Assembly: GCF_011193355.1 (NCBI RefSeq)
Contig: NZ_CP049780.1
Location: 5,987,698-6,051,697, forward strand
Length of the DNA: 64,000 nt
Source: Streptomyces sp. JB150
Lineage (GTDB): Bacteria; Actinomycetota; Actinomycetes; Streptomycetales; Streptomycetaceae
Direction of reading: 5' to 3'
Each line of letters opens with the position of its first letter. The stretch's first letter is position 1. Below, piece by piece: positions 17,024 through 25,858 of this stretch. Below the pieces are notes generated by a model. That model had not been told where the DNA came from and did not search any database. It worked only from the letters and a program-made list of their open reading frames with translations. The position numbers and the translations under genes are program-made.

Positions 17024-17853
17024 GGACCCGTACGGGAGCCCGGATCGGACAGTACGCGGCGCTGCTCGCGTATCTGCTCTTCCTCGCCTTCCCCTTCCTC
17101 TGGCTGCTCTCCACGGCCTTCAAGCCGCCGCGCGAGCTGGGCAGTCCGCACCCCGCCTGGATCCCCGACCACCCCACCCTGGCCAACTTCCGGCAGGCCT
17201 TCGACGAGCAGCCACTGCTCCAGGCGGCGCTCAACTCGCTGCTCGCCGCGGCCGGGGCCGCCCTCGTCGCCGTGCTGATCGCCACGCCGATGGCCTACGT
17301 CATGGCCCGCCACCGCAACCGGCTGGCGCGGGCCGCGACCGGCTGGGTCGTGGTCAGCCAGGCGTTCCCGTTCGTGCTGGTGATCATTCCGCTGTTCCTG
17401 GTTTTGAAGAACCTGCGGCTGATCGACTCCCTGGCGGGGCTGGTGCTGGTGTACGTGGTGTGGGCGCTGCCGTTCGCGCTGTGGATGCTCGTCGGATACG
17501 TCCGCGCGGTGCCCACCGAGCTGGAGGAGGCCGCCGCGGTCGACGGGGCCGGGCGGCTGCGGACCCTGGTGTCGGTGACCGCGCCGCTGCTCGCACCGGG
17601 CATCGTGGCGACGGCGCTGTTCGCCTTCATCACCGCGTGGAACGAGTTCTTCTTCGCGCTGGTCCTGCTCAAGTCCCCGGAGAGACAGACCCTGCCCGTG
17701 ATCCTCACCCACTTCATCGGCGCGGAGGGCGTCGCCGACCTCGGCCCCCTCGCCGCCGCCGCGTTCCTCGCCACCCTGCCCTCGCTGGTCGTCTTCGCGG
17801 TCATCCAGCGGCGGATCACGGGCGGCATGCTCGCCGGGGCGGTGAAGGGCTGA
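17020..17853 (+). CDS. Sugar ABC transporter permease (MalG/UgpE type)
   Basis: The 277-residue membrane protein has six hydrophobic segments and the EAA loop ELEEAAAVDGAGRLRTLVSV. Its GTG overlaps the previous stop (GTGA) and AAGGGAGG lies 9 nt upstream. It pairs with the preceding permease to form the channel for the binding protein encoded next; the stop and the next ATG overlap (TGATG). Confidence 0.92.
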   Translation: MRTRTGARIGQYAALLAYLLFLAFPFLWLLSTAFKPPRELGSPHPAWIPDHPTLANFRQAFDEQPLLQAALNSLLAAAGAALVAVLIATPMAYVMARHRNRLARAATGWVVVSQAFPFVLVIIPLFLVLKNLRLIDSLAGLVLVYVVWALPFALWMLVGYVRAVPTELEEAAAVDGAGRLRTLVSVTAPLLAPGIVATALFAFITAWNEFFFALVLLKSPERQTLPVILTHFIGAEGVADLGPLAAAAFLATLPSLVVFAVIQRRITGGMLAGAVKG

Positions 17854-19139
17854 TGCGGGCCCGGTTCACGGCCGCGCTCGTCACGGTCCTCGTGCTGCTC
17901 GCGGGCTGCTCCGGCGGCGGGGACGACCGGCGCGGCGACGGCCGGATCACCCTGCGGTTCCAGTCCCTGGCCTGGCAGCAGGAGTCCGTCGAGGCCAACA
18001 AGGAGCTGGTGGCCGAGTGGAACGCGGCCCACCCGGACGTGCGCGTGGAGTACGTCCAGGGCAGCTGGGACAGCGTCCACGACCAGCTCCTCACCTCCTT
18101 CGAGGGGGGCGAGGCCCCGGACATCATCCACGACGCCTCCGACGACCTCGCGGACTTCGCGTACGGCGGCTACCTCGCCGATCTGACGGACCTGCTGTCC
18201 GAGCGGCTCAAGGCCGGCATCCCGCGGCGCACCTGGTCCACGGTGACCTTCGGCGACGGCGTCTACGGCGTGCCGTTCCTCCAGGAGCCCAGGGTCCTCA
18301 TCGCCAACGCGACCTGGCTGCGGGAGGCGGGCGTGCGCATCCCGACGCCCGAGGACCCGTGGACGTGGGCGGAGTTCCGCGCGGTCACGCGGCAGTTGTC
18401 GGGGGACGGGAAGTACGGCGTGGCCTGGCCGCTGAAGGAGCCCGTCTCCGCCACGCTCAACCTCTCGCTGTCGGCGGGCGGCAGGCTGTTCCACCGGGGC
18501 GCGGACGGAAAGGTCACCGTCCGTTTCGAGCAGGCCGACGCGGTGCTGCCGCGCACGATCCACGACCAGGTCACCACCGACCGCAGCGCCTCGCCCACCA
18601 CCCTGGGCAGCGGCGGCTCCGACACCCTGCCCGGCTTCTTCGGCGGCAGGTACGCGATGGTCCCGCTCGGCTTCTCCTACCGTCAGCAGATCGTCCAGCA
18701 GGCCCCGGAGGGCTTCGACTGGCAGGTGCTCCCCGCCCCGGCCGGCGCGGACGGACTCGCCCAGGGCGTCAGCCCGCAGACGCTGTCCATCGCCGAGGAC
18801 AGTCCGCACAAGAAGGAGGCCGCCGCGTTCGTCGACTTCCTCCTCCGACCGGAGAACATGGTGCGGCTCGCCCTCGGCGACTGGATGCTGCCGACCGGCA
18901 CCGAGGCGCTGAAGGACCCGGCCCTGCACACCGCCCAGCACGGCTGGGCGACCGGCACCGCCCTCGCCGCCCACCTGCGCTCGGCACCCGCCCAGGCGGT
19001 CCGGGGCTATCCCGAGTGGAAGGACAAGGTGGCCACCCCGGCGTTCCAGGAGTACTACAGCGGCGCGATCGGCCTGGAGGAGCTGCGCGACCGTCTGGAG
19101 GACGACGGCAACCTGGTGCTGGCCCGCTACCAGCGCTGA
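17853..19139 (+). CDS. Sugar ABC transporter substrate-binding lipoprotein
   Basis: The 428-residue product has a lipobox LVLLAGC at about residue 20 and a family 1 solute-binding fold (LRFQSLAWQQESVE, PDIIHDASDDLADFAYGGYL, and a C-terminal KKEAAAFVDFLLRPENM segment). It is the third gene of the 16082-19139 operon. Most operons of this kind put the binding protein first; here it is last. The ligand is unknown, probably an oligosaccharide. Confidence 0.92.
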   Translation: MRARFTAALVTVLVLLAGCSGGGDDRRGDGRITLRFQSLAWQQESVEANKELVAEWNAAHPDVRVEYVQGSWDSVHDQLLTSFEGGEAPDIIHDASDDLADFAYGGYLADLTDLLSERLKAGIPRRTWSTVTFGDGVYGVPFLQEPRVLIANATWLREAGVRIPTPEDPWTWAEFRAVTRQLSGDGKYGVAWPLKEPVSATLNLSLSAGGRLFHRGADGKVTVRFEQADAVLPRTIHDQVTTDRSASPTTLGSGGSDTLPGFFGGRYAMVPLGFSYRQQIVQQAPEGFDWQVLPAPAGADGLAQGVSPQTLSIAEDSPHKKEAAAFVDFLLRPENMVRLALGDWMLPTGTEALKDPALHTAQHGWATGTALAAHLRSAPAQAVRGYPEWKDKVATPAFQEYYSGAIGLEELRDRLEDDGNLVLARYQR

Positions 19140-19153
19140 GCACCGTCATTCAA

Positions 19154-19183
19154 TTGGACGATACGTATCGTCTCGTCTAGGGT
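19154..19183 (+). promoter_or_regulatory. Promoter of the glycosyltransferase gene with a palindromic operator in the spacer
   Basis: TTGGAC (19154-19159), an 18-bp spacer and TAGGGT (19178-19183) form a good promoter. The spacer region contains a perfect 16-bp palindrome, GACGATACGTATCGTC (19157-19172), typical of TetR-type operators. The -10 ends 7 nt before ATG 19191, so the mRNA is probably leaderless. Confidence 0.7.
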
Positions 19184-19190
19184 GGTGGGC

Positions 19191-20399
19191 ATGACCTCAC
19201 GCGCCCACATCGCCATGTTCTCCATCGCCGCCCACGGCCATGTGAACCCCAGCCTGGAGGTGATCCGGGAACTCGTCGCGCGCGGCCACCGGGTCACCTA
19301 CGCCATCCCGCCCGTCTTCGCGGACAAGATCGCGCAGACCGGCGCCGAACCGAAGCTCTGGAACTCCACGCTGCCCGGCCCCGACGCCGACCCGTCGGAC
19401 TGGGGCAGCACCCTGCTGGACAACGTCGAACCCTTCCTCGACGACGCCATCCAGGCCCTGCCGCAGCTCGCCGCGGCCTACGAGGGAGACGAACCCGACC
19501 TCGTCCTGTACGACACCACCGCCTACCCGGCCCGGATCCTCGCCCACCGCTGGGGTGTCCCCGCGATCTCCCTGTCGACCCACCTCGTCGCCTGGGAGGG
19601 GTACGAGGAGGAGGTCGCCGCCCCCATGTGGGAGGAGCCGAAGAAGACCGAGCGCGGCAAGGCGTACTACGCCCGCTTCCAGGCCTGGCTGGAGGAGAAC
19701 GGGATCGGCCTGCACCCCGACGACTTCGTCACCCGCCCCGCCCGCTCGCTCGTGCTCATCCCCAAGGCGCTCCAGTGGAAGGCCGACCAGGTCGACGAGA
19801 ACGTGTACACGTTCGTCGGCGCCTGCCAGGGCGACCGCACCGCCGAGGGCGACTGGCAGCGGCCCGCCGGCGCCGAGAAGGTGGTCCTCGTCTCGCTGGG
19901 CTCCGCCTTCACCAAGCAGCCCGAGTTCTACCGCAACTGCGTGCGGGCCTTCGGCGGCCTCCCCGGCTGGCACCTGGTGCTCCAGATCGGCCGGCACGTC
20001 GACCCGGCCGAGCTGGGCGACGTACCGGCGAACGTGGAAGTCCACTCCTGGGTGCCGCAGCTCGCCGTGCTGAGGAAGGCCGACCTGTTCGTCACCCACG
20101 CCGGGGCGGGCGGCAGCCAGGAGGGCCTGGCCACCGCCACCCCGATGATCGCCGTACCGCAGGCCGTCGACCAGTTCGGCAACGCGGACATGCTGCACAG
20201 CCTCGGGGTCGCCCAGCGCCTGTCCACGGAGGAGGCCACCCCCGAAGTCCTGCGCACGACCGCCCTCGCCCTCGTCGACGACCCGGAGGTGGCCCGGCGG
20301 CTGAAGGACATCCAGGCGCAGATGGCCCAGGAGGGCGGCACCCGCCGCGCCGCCGACCTCGTCGAGGCCGAACTGCCCGCCGGCCGACGGCAGCCGTAG
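19191..20399 (+). CDS. Macrolide-type GT1 glycosyltransferase
   Basis: The 402-residue enzyme belongs to the UDP-glucose-dependent family that inactivates macrolides (MGT, OleD/OleI). It has the N-terminal [16 protein letters not shown] with the catalytic His, and the C-terminal donor-binding region [13 protein letters not shown] and [13 protein letters not shown] 19191 is preferred over GTG 19182 because it sits 7 nt after a TAGGGT -10 element. A palindrome overlapping the promoter suggests drug-inducible repression. No polyketide genes are nearby, so self-resistance or general detoxification are equally possible. Confidence 0.88.
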   Translation: MTSRAHIAMFSIAAHGHVNPSLEVIRELVARGHRVTYAIPPVFADKIAQTGAEPKLWNSTLPGPDADPSDWGSTLLDNVEPFLDDAIQALPQLAAAYEGDEPDLVLYDTTAYPARILAHRWGVPAISLSTHLVAWEGYEEEVAAPMWEEPKKTERGKAYYARFQAWLEENGIGLHPDDFVTRPARSLVLIPKALQWKADQVDENVYTFVGACQGDRTAEGDWQRPAGAEKVVLVSLGSAFTKQPEFYRNCVRAFGGLPGWHLVLQIGRHVDPAELGDVPANVEVHSWVPQLAVLRKADLFVTHAGAGGSQEGLATATPMIAVPQAVDQFGNADMLHSLGVAQRLSTEEATPEVLRTTALALVDDPEVARRLKDIQAQMAQEGGTRRAADLVEAELPAGRRQP

Positions 20400-20408
20400 C
20401 CGTCGGCC
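20382..20408 (+). terminator. Hairpin across the glycosyltransferase stop codon
   Basis: Perfect 10-bp arms GGCCGACGGC (20382-20391) and GCCGTCGGCC (20399-20408) with a 7-nt loop. The stop codon TAG is inside the structure. It lies between convergent genes. Confidence 0.65.
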
Positions 20409-20420
20409 ACGCCCCAGCGG

Positions 20421-21383
20421 TCAGGCGTACGCCGTGGTGTCCAGGCGGGCCTTGTAGATGATCGCGCCCTCCCGTGCCCGCGCCACTCCGCTGACGTTGA
20501 AGTGGACGTACTTCGTGCCGAAGACGTTGCCGTTCTCGACCGCGCCCGTCCACATCTGCTCGCCGGAGGAGTGGCGTACGTACGACTTCACGTACCGCCG
20601 CTCGTGCAGCGTGGACCTGGTCATCGACGCCGTGTCGACGGCGTACACCCCGTAGGTGTCGGTGACCAGCAGGCGGCCGGGGCGCCGGAAGTCCGGCTGG
20701 AGGTCGTGGGCGCGGGTGAAGGCGTCCAGGCGGCGCCCGGTGTCCTCCACCAGCTTCGCCGAGTTCGCCGTCGTCACGATCCGGTAGGCGGTCAGCCGCT
20801 TGCCGCCGCTCACCCACAACCGCTCCAGCCGCGGGTCCCACAGCGGACCGTGCGCCTGGTGGAACGGGACCGGGCTGCCCGCCCGCACCAGCGAACTCGC
20901 GTGGCTGTTCGCCGGCCGGAACACATGCAGGCTGCCGCCGGTCGCGGCGCCGCCCCCGCTGCCGTGGCTGCGGCCCGCGACGACGACCACGCCCGTGCCG
21001 CGGGCGCGTTCGATGCTGTGCGGGTAGTTCCGCACGTCCGACACCGACCACAGCAGCTTCTTGTCGCGGCGCCGGTAGATGCTCGCCGTGCCCGTGGTGG
21101 CGGTGCCGGTCACCGCGAGCAGGATCTCGCCGTCACCGTCGGTGGCGCGGAAGCGGTGCTCCATCGGGTGGCCCGAACCGGCCGGGTTCAGCTGCCCCTT
21201 GATGGTGTGGTCGGTGAACGGCTTGTTCCGGTCGAACAGGAAGATCCGCCCGGAGTTCACGTCCCCGATCAGCACGTCGAACGCGGCCGGGGCGGCGCTC
21301 GCCTCACGCGCCGTCAGCAGTCCGGCCGCCGGCGCGGCCACGGCCCCCGCGAGCGCTCCCCGCAACAGGCTGCGTCTGTCCAT
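20421..21383 (-). CDS. DUF6528-type secreted protein, Tat signal
   Basis: The 320-residue product begins MDRRSLLRGALAGAVAAP, a Tat signal, with cleavage near ASA/APAAF. The mature part has propeller-like repeats (FDVLIGDVNSGRIFLFDR, GSLHVFRPANSH, RLLVTDTYGVYAVD). It matches the Streptomyces DUF6528 family by general pattern. Function is unknown; export and fold suggest an extracellular binding role. Confidence 0.75.
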   Translation of the reverse strand: MDRRSLLRGALAGAVAAPAAGLLTAREASAAPAAFDVLIGDVNSGRIFLFDRNKPFTDHTIKGQLNPAGSGHPMEHRFRATDGDGEILLAVTGTATTGTASIYRRRDKKLLWSVSDVRNYPHSIERARGTGVVVVAGRSHGSGGGAATGGSLHVFRPANSHASSLVRAGSPVPFHQAHGPLWDPRLERLWVSGGKRLTAYRIVTTANSAKLVEDTGRRLDAFTRAHDLQPDFRRPGRLLVTDTYGVYAVDTASMTRSTLHERRYVKSYVRHSSGEQMWTGAVENGNVFGTKYVHFNVSGVARAREGAIIYKARLDTTAYA

Positions 21384-21438
21384 GAGTCGTCCTCCCCCTG
21401 TCCGGCATCGGGTCCCCGTCCGGTCAGCCAGACGGCGG

Positions 21439-21477
21439 CGAGGGCCCGCCGGTTCCCCCGGAACCGACGGGCCCTCG
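21439..21477 (-). terminator. Terminator after the MMPL gene
   Basis: An 18-bp stem with one mismatch (21439-21456 with 21460-21477; arms CGAGGGCCCG and CGGGCCCTCG at the base) and a 3-nt loop lies 46 nt after the MMPL stop. Confidence 0.75.
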
Positions 21478-21522
21478 GCCCAGGCGGACGGAAGCAGCCC
21501 CTTTGCGAGCCCGTGCCCTCCG

Positions 21523-23793
21523 TCAGACCCGCAGCGGCTCGGGTTCGCCGTCCTCGTCCCGCGCCGGCCGGCCCACGACCGCCTCCGGCGCCTCGTCGTG
21601 GGTGAGGTCGGGCAGCCGGTCGAGCCACCGCGGCAGGTACCAGTTGCGCTCGCCCAGCAGCGCCATCACCGCGGGCAGCAGCACACCCCGGATGATCGTC
21701 GCGTCGATCAGCACCGCCGCCGCCAGACCCACGCCCATCTGCTTCATGGACTGCATGGACAGCGTGCCGAAGATGGCGAAGACGGCGACCATGATGACCG
21801 CGGCGCTGGTGACCACCCCGGCCGTGGTGACCACGCCGTGGGCGATCGCGTCCTTGGTGGAGCGGCCGCGCAGCCGCGCCTCGCGGATCCGCGACACCAC
21901 GAACACGTGGTAGTCCATCGACAGACCGAACAGGATCACGAACAGGAACAGCGGCAGCCAGCTGACGATCGCGCCGACGCCCTCCGCGCCCACCAGCGAG
22001 GCGCCCCAGCCGTGCTGGAAGACGGCGACCAGGATGCCGTAGGCGGCCCCCACCGACAGCAGGTTCAGCACGATCGAGGTGACCGCGACGGTCAGCGACC
22101 GGAACGACAGCAGCATCAGCACGAAGGCGAAGACCACCACGAAGACGAAGACCGGCACGACCGAGCCGACGAGCTGGTCGTTGAAGTCCTCCGACCCCGC
22201 GACCTGCCCGGTGATCGGCGCCTCGACGCCCTCCACCTTGCCGAGCGTGGCCGGGCGCACCTCGTCGCGCAGCTTGTCCAGGCTGGCCCCCGCCTTGTCC
22301 AGGTCGGAGCCGCCGACCAGCGGGACGTAGACGAAGGCGACGTTCTGCTCGTCGTGCAGCTTGATCTCGACCGGGCCGCGCGAGGCGCCCGAACTCACCG
22401 CGCGCTCCCGGAACGCGGCGAGCGCGTCGCGCACCTCGGGCGCGTTGATGTCGTCCGCCTTGACGACCACCTCGGCCGGGTCGGAACCGCCCGGGAAGGC
22501 CTCGTTGACCCGGTTGTACGTCTGCACGATCGGCAGCGAGTCGCCGAACTCCTGGTCCAGGGTGAGGTTCTGCGTCTTCATGCCGAGCGCGGGAGCCGCG
22601 ATCGCCAGCAGCGCGCCGCACGCCACCACCACGGACACCACGGGCCGCGCGAGCACGCCCTTCAGCACGGCGGTCCAGAACCGGCTCCCGCCGGCGCCCC
22701 CGGAGCCGCCCCCGTCACGGCGCCGGCGGGACAGGAACGGGATACGGCCCTTGTCCACCCGCTCGCCCAGCAGCGACAGCAGCGCCGGCAGCACGGTCAC
22801 CGACCCGATCATGGCGACGGCCACCACCATCAGCGAGGCCAGGCCCATCGCCTCGAACTCGGCGATGCCGGTGAACAGCATGCCCGCCATCGCCACACAG
22901 ACCGTCACACCGGAGACGACGATCGCGCGGCCACTGGTCGCGGCGGCGATCCGCAGCGCCGTCTGCGCGTCCCGCCCGGCGGCCCGCTCCTCACGCTCAC
23001 GGCGCAGGTAGAACAGGCAGTAGTCGACCCCGACGGCCATGCCCACCAGCAGCATCACCGAGTTGGCGGTGTCGCTCATCGGCATCACATGGCTGATCAG
23101 GCCCATCAGACCCATCGTCGCCATGATCGCGGTGATCGCCAGCAGTACCGGCAGCAGCGCCGCCACCAGCGCGCCGAACGCGATCAGCAGGATGCCGAGG
23201 GCGACCGGGACGGCGGAGTACTCGGCCTTCTTGAAGTCGTCGCCGAACGCGTCGTCGAACGTCTTCATCATGCTCGCGCCGCCGATCTGCTCGATCCGCA
23301 GCGCCCCGTGGTCCCGCTGGACCTCCTCGACGGCCTTCAGCACGGGCTCGACGCGCTCGCCCGCGGTGTCCGCGTCGCCGCGCATGTCGAACTGCACCAG
23401 CGCGCTGCGGCCGTCCGCCGAGATCGTCTTCGTGTCGTACGGCGAGCTGATGTCGGTGACCCGGCCGGTCCCGTCGACCGCCCGCACCACGGCGTCGACG
23501 GCGGTCCGGAACTCCGCGTCGGTCGCCTTCAGCCGGCCGTCCTTCGACTGGAGCAGGACCGTCTCACCGGCCGGCTCCTCGATCCCGGCGTCCTCGACGA
23601 TCTTCGCCGCGGTGCGCGTCTCGCCCTTGATCTGGTCGCTGTCCTTGACGTCGACCCGGCCCGCCGCCGAGCCGAGCCCCATCGCGAGGACGACGAACAG
23701 CACCCAGATGCCGATCGCCGCCCAGCGGTGCCGGGCGCTCCAGCCGCCGGCCCGGGCGGCGAACCCCCGTACCCGTGTCTGTCTGTCGGACAT
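21523..23793 (-). CDS. MMPL/RND-family membrane transporter
   Basis: The 756-residue protein has the MMPL layout of two repeats, each with one transmembrane helix, a soluble domain and five more helices. GVDYCLFYLRREREE and LSMDYHVFVVSRIREA are the paired D-Y motifs of TM4 and TM10 used for proton relay. Such proteins export lipids or hydrophobic metabolites in actinobacteria. ATG 23793 has GGGGGA 6 nt upstream. Two direct repeats about 190 nt upstream may bind a regulator. Confidence 0.9.
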   Translation of the reverse strand: MSDRQTRVRGFAARAGGWSARHRWAAIGIWVLFVVLAMGLGSAAGRVDVKDSDQIKGETRTAAKIVEDAGIEEPAGETVLLQSKDGRLKATDAEFRTAVDAVVRAVDGTGRVTDISSPYDTKTISADGRSALVQFDMRGDADTAGERVEPVLKAVEEVQRDHGALRIEQIGGASMMKTFDDAFGDDFKKAEYSAVPVALGILLIAFGALVAALLPVLLAITAIMATMGLMGLISHVMPMSDTANSVMLLVGMAVGVDYCLFYLRREREERAAGRDAQTALRIAAATSGRAIVVSGVTVCVAMAGMLFTGIAEFEAMGLASLMVVAVAMIGSVTVLPALLSLLGERVDKGRIPFLSRRRRDGGGSGGAGGSRFWTAVLKGVLARPVVSVVVACGALLAIAAPALGMKTQNLTLDQEFGDSLPIVQTYNRVNEAFPGGSDPAEVVVKADDINAPEVRDALAAFRERAVSSGASRGPVEIKLHDEQNVAFVYVPLVGGSDLDKAGASLDKLRDEVRPATLGKVEGVEAPITGQVAGSEDFNDQLVGSVVPVFVFVVVFAFVLMLLSFRSLTVAVTSIVLNLLSVGAAYGILVAVFQHGWGASLVGAEGVGAIVSWLPLFLFVILFGLSMDYHVFVVSRIREARLRGRSTKDAIAHGVVTTAGVVTSAAVIMVAVFAIFGTLSMQSMKQMGVGLAAAVLIDATIIRGVLLPAVMALLGERNWYLPRWLDRLPDLTHDEAPEAVVGRPARDEDGEPEPLRV

Positions 23794-23984
23794 CAAGGTC
23801 CCCCTGCCGGTCTTCATGCCGGACTGCCCCTCCTGCGCGGCGGCGGCCCCCTGCCGCCACCTGTCGCTTCTGACGGTAGGGGCCGGGCAACGCCATCTCG
23901 TCGTGCTGCCCGGTGAAGCGGAGCACCCCCGGCTACTCCCCTCGGCCCCCCGCCGCTCCCCACTGAGGAGGACGCGGGCCCCTT

Positions 23985-24020
23985 ACATCTATCGGGACAT
24001 CCCCCACATCCACCGGGACA
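23985..24020 (-). repeat. Two 15-bp direct repeats upstream of the MMPL gene
   Basis: ACATCTATCGGGACA (23985-23999) and ACATCCACCGGGACA (24006-24020) are spaced 21 bp apart, two helical turns. They are candidate half-sites of a dimeric regulator. The rest of 23794-24157 holds a small CTTGT-CGA-ACAAG inverted repeat at about 24071 and no gene. Confidence 0.5.
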
Positions 24021-24157
24021 CCCGCAGGCCGGACGGGCGGGCGGCGCACCGCTGTTGCGGAGTGCGCGACCTTGTCGAACAAGTCACAGACGCGTGCGGC
24101 TGTTGATGCACGACCCCTGCCTCGGCCAGAGTCTCCCGCAACCCCCCGCCCCGGGCC

Positions 24158-24204
24158 GGCGGTCGTCGTGCCCGCCCCCACGGGGCACGACGACCGCCTA
24201 GGGT
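24158..24204 (+). promoter_or_regulatory. 41-bp palindrome directly before a -10 element
   Basis: Perfect 16-bp arms (24158-24173 and 24183-24198, GGCGGTCGTCGTGCCC and its complement) with a 9-nt loop end exactly where TAGGGT (24199-24204) begins. GTG 24212 follows 7 nt later. The palindrome occupies the -35 region, so it may be an operator or a roadblock hairpin. Confidence 0.65.
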
Positions 24205-24211
24205 GGGGCCC

Positions 24212-24760
24212 GTGACGACGTATGCGGCGCTGCTGCGCGGGATCAACGTGGGCGGCAGCAAGAAGATCCCGATGGCCGACCTGCGCACCCTCATGGAAGG
24301 CCTCGGCCACGACGGCGTGCGCACCTACCTCCAGAGCGGCCAGGCCGCGTTCACCTCCGCCCGCGGCGACGAGGAGTCCCTGGCCGCCGAACTCACCCGG
24401 GCGATCGAGCAGCGGTACGGCTTCCCGGTGGACGTCATCGTGCGCGACCACGCCTATCTGCAGGCGGTCGCCGACGCCTGCCCGTTCCCCGCCGCCGGCC
24501 TGGAGCCCAGGCAGCTCCACGTCACCTACTTCTCCGCCCCGGTCGATGAGGACCGGTTCGCCGCCGTCGACCGCGAGGCCCACCTCCCGGAGGAGTTCCG
24601 CCTCGGCGACCGCGCCCTCTACCTCTACGCCCCGGACGGCCTCGGTCGCTCCAGACTCGCCGAGGCCCTCTCCCGCCCCCGCCTGACCAAGGGCGTCATC
24701 GCCACCACCCGCAACTGGAACACCGTGCTCAAGCTGGTCGAACTGACCGCTCCTCGGTGA
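24212..24760 (+). CDS. DUF1697 domain protein
   Basis: The 182-residue product starts TTYAALLRGINVGGSKKIPM and continues with VRTYLQSGQAAF and TRNWNTVLKLVEL, the conserved blocks of DUF1697. It is cytoplasmic and of unknown function. GTG 24212 is chosen over GTG 24203 because it is 7 nt after the TAGGGT -10 element, giving a leaderless mRNA. Confidence 0.88.
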   Translation: MTTYAALLRGINVGGSKKIPMADLRTLMEGLGHDGVRTYLQSGQAAFTSARGDEESLAAELTRAIEQRYGFPVDVIVRDHAYLQAVADACPFPAAGLEPRQLHVTYFSAPVDEDRFAAVDREAHLPEEFRLGDRALYLYAPDGLGRSRLAEALSRPRLTKGVIATTRNWNTVLKLVELTAPR

Positions 24761-24836
24761 GGGAACCCCACGGCGCGCCCGTTCGTCCTCACAGACGAGG
24801 CCGGACCTCCGGACGACGCGACGGAATCGAGGGGCC

Positions 24837-25052
24837 ATGAGCACGAACGACCCGAAGCTGCAGACGACTTTGGCCGACGGACGGCGGCTCACCCTGTCGC
24901 TCCCGCCGACGGACGCGCCCTGGGCCGCCGACGGCGTCGCGGGCCTGCGCCCCGTCCCGCCCACCCACACCGGCCGCGGCGACGAACCCCAGCCGCTGCC
25001 GTCCCGTCCCGCGCTGCCGCTGGACGTCGCCCTGCTCGGCCTGGGAGCCTGA
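24837..25052 (+). CDS. Small hypothetical protein
   Basis: The 71-residue frame starts at ATG after GAGGGGCC and is Pro-rich, with TLADGRRLTLSLPPTD in the middle and no Cys. Third positions are mostly G/C. I do not recognise a family. It could be a conserved small Streptomyces protein; nothing indicates its role. Confidence 0.5.
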   Translation: MSTNDPKLQTTLADGRRLTLSLPPTDAPWAADGVAGLRPVPPTHTGRGDEPQPLPSRPALPLDVALLGLGA

Positions 25053-25118
25053 GCGGGCCCTGAGCCAGCCCGTTGCCGGCCCCCTTCCCGAGCCCTGAAC
25101 CGGCCGTTCCCGGGCGCC

Positions 25119-25853
25119 CTACGCGCCGACCGCCGCCGGCATCGGCGCACGCGCCCCGTCGTAGCGCTCCACCAGCAGCCGGGCCACCTCCGGTGCCGGG
25201 CCCAGGACGTCGGCGAGGACGTCCGCCTCGGCGGCGCCGCGGGCGATGCGGTCCGGGAGGAAGCCGGGGGCCAGGACGTACGGGGCGACGGCGACGCGGG
25301 CGCAGCCCAGCGCACGCAGTTCGCGCACCGCGTCCTCGGTGCGCGGAAGGGATGCGGAGGCGAACGCAGGCCGCACGGCGCACCAACCGGTGTGCCGCCA
25401 CTCCCGCGCGATTTCTGCGATCACTGCGATCGCCTCCGGGTCGGTGGACCCCGCCGAGGCCAGCACGACCCCGGTCGAGGACTTGTCGGCGGGGCTCAGC
25501 CCCACCTCGTACAGCCGCCGTTCCAGAGCGGCGAGCAGCAGCGGCGACGGGCCGAGCACGTCCGCCTGGCGGATCCGCAGCCGGCGCGGCGCCTCCCGCA
25601 GCACCGCGGGGATGTCCGCCTTGGCGTGGAACGCGCGGGTCAGCAGCAGCGGCAGCGCGACCACGTCCCGCACGCCCTCCGCCGCCAGGGACTCCAGCAC
25701 CGCCGGCACGGACGGGATGGTGAAGTCCAGGAAGCCGGTCTCCACCCGCAGGCCCGGACGCTCGGCGCGCACCCGCTCCACGAGGGCGTGCACGGTCGCG
25801 GCGTGCCGCGGGTCGCGGCTGCCGTGGGCGATGACGACAAGCACCGGCCGCAT
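25119..25853 (-). CDS. Sirohydrochlorin chelatase (CbiX/SirB type)
   Basis: The 244-residue protein has two CbiX-like halves: LVVIAHGSRDPRHAATV with the metal-binding His, DVVALPLLLTRAFHAKADIP with the second His, and a degenerate second half (VAPYVLAPGFLPDRI). It inserts iron into sirohydrochlorin to make siroheme, the cofactor of the sulfite reductase at 32534-34231. It is the last gene of the ssu segment, 5 nt after the permease stop. Confidence 0.87.
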   Translation of the reverse strand: MRPVLVVIAHGSRDPRHAATVHALVERVRAERPGLRVETGFLDFTIPSVPAVLESLAAEGVRDVVALPLLLTRAFHAKADIPAVLREAPRRLRIRQADVLGPSPLLLAALERRLYEVGLSPADKSSTGVVLASAGSTDPEAIAVIAEIAREWRHTGWCAVRPAFASASLPRTEDAVRELRALGCARVAVAPYVLAPGFLPDRIARGAAEADVLADVLGPAPEVARLLVERYDGARAPMPAAVGA

Positions 25854-25858
25854 GGGAA

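Noticed and set aside
19191..20399. Part of a macrolide biosynthetic cluster
   Set aside because: No polyketide synthase, deoxysugar or tailoring genes are present in the window; the gene stands alone.
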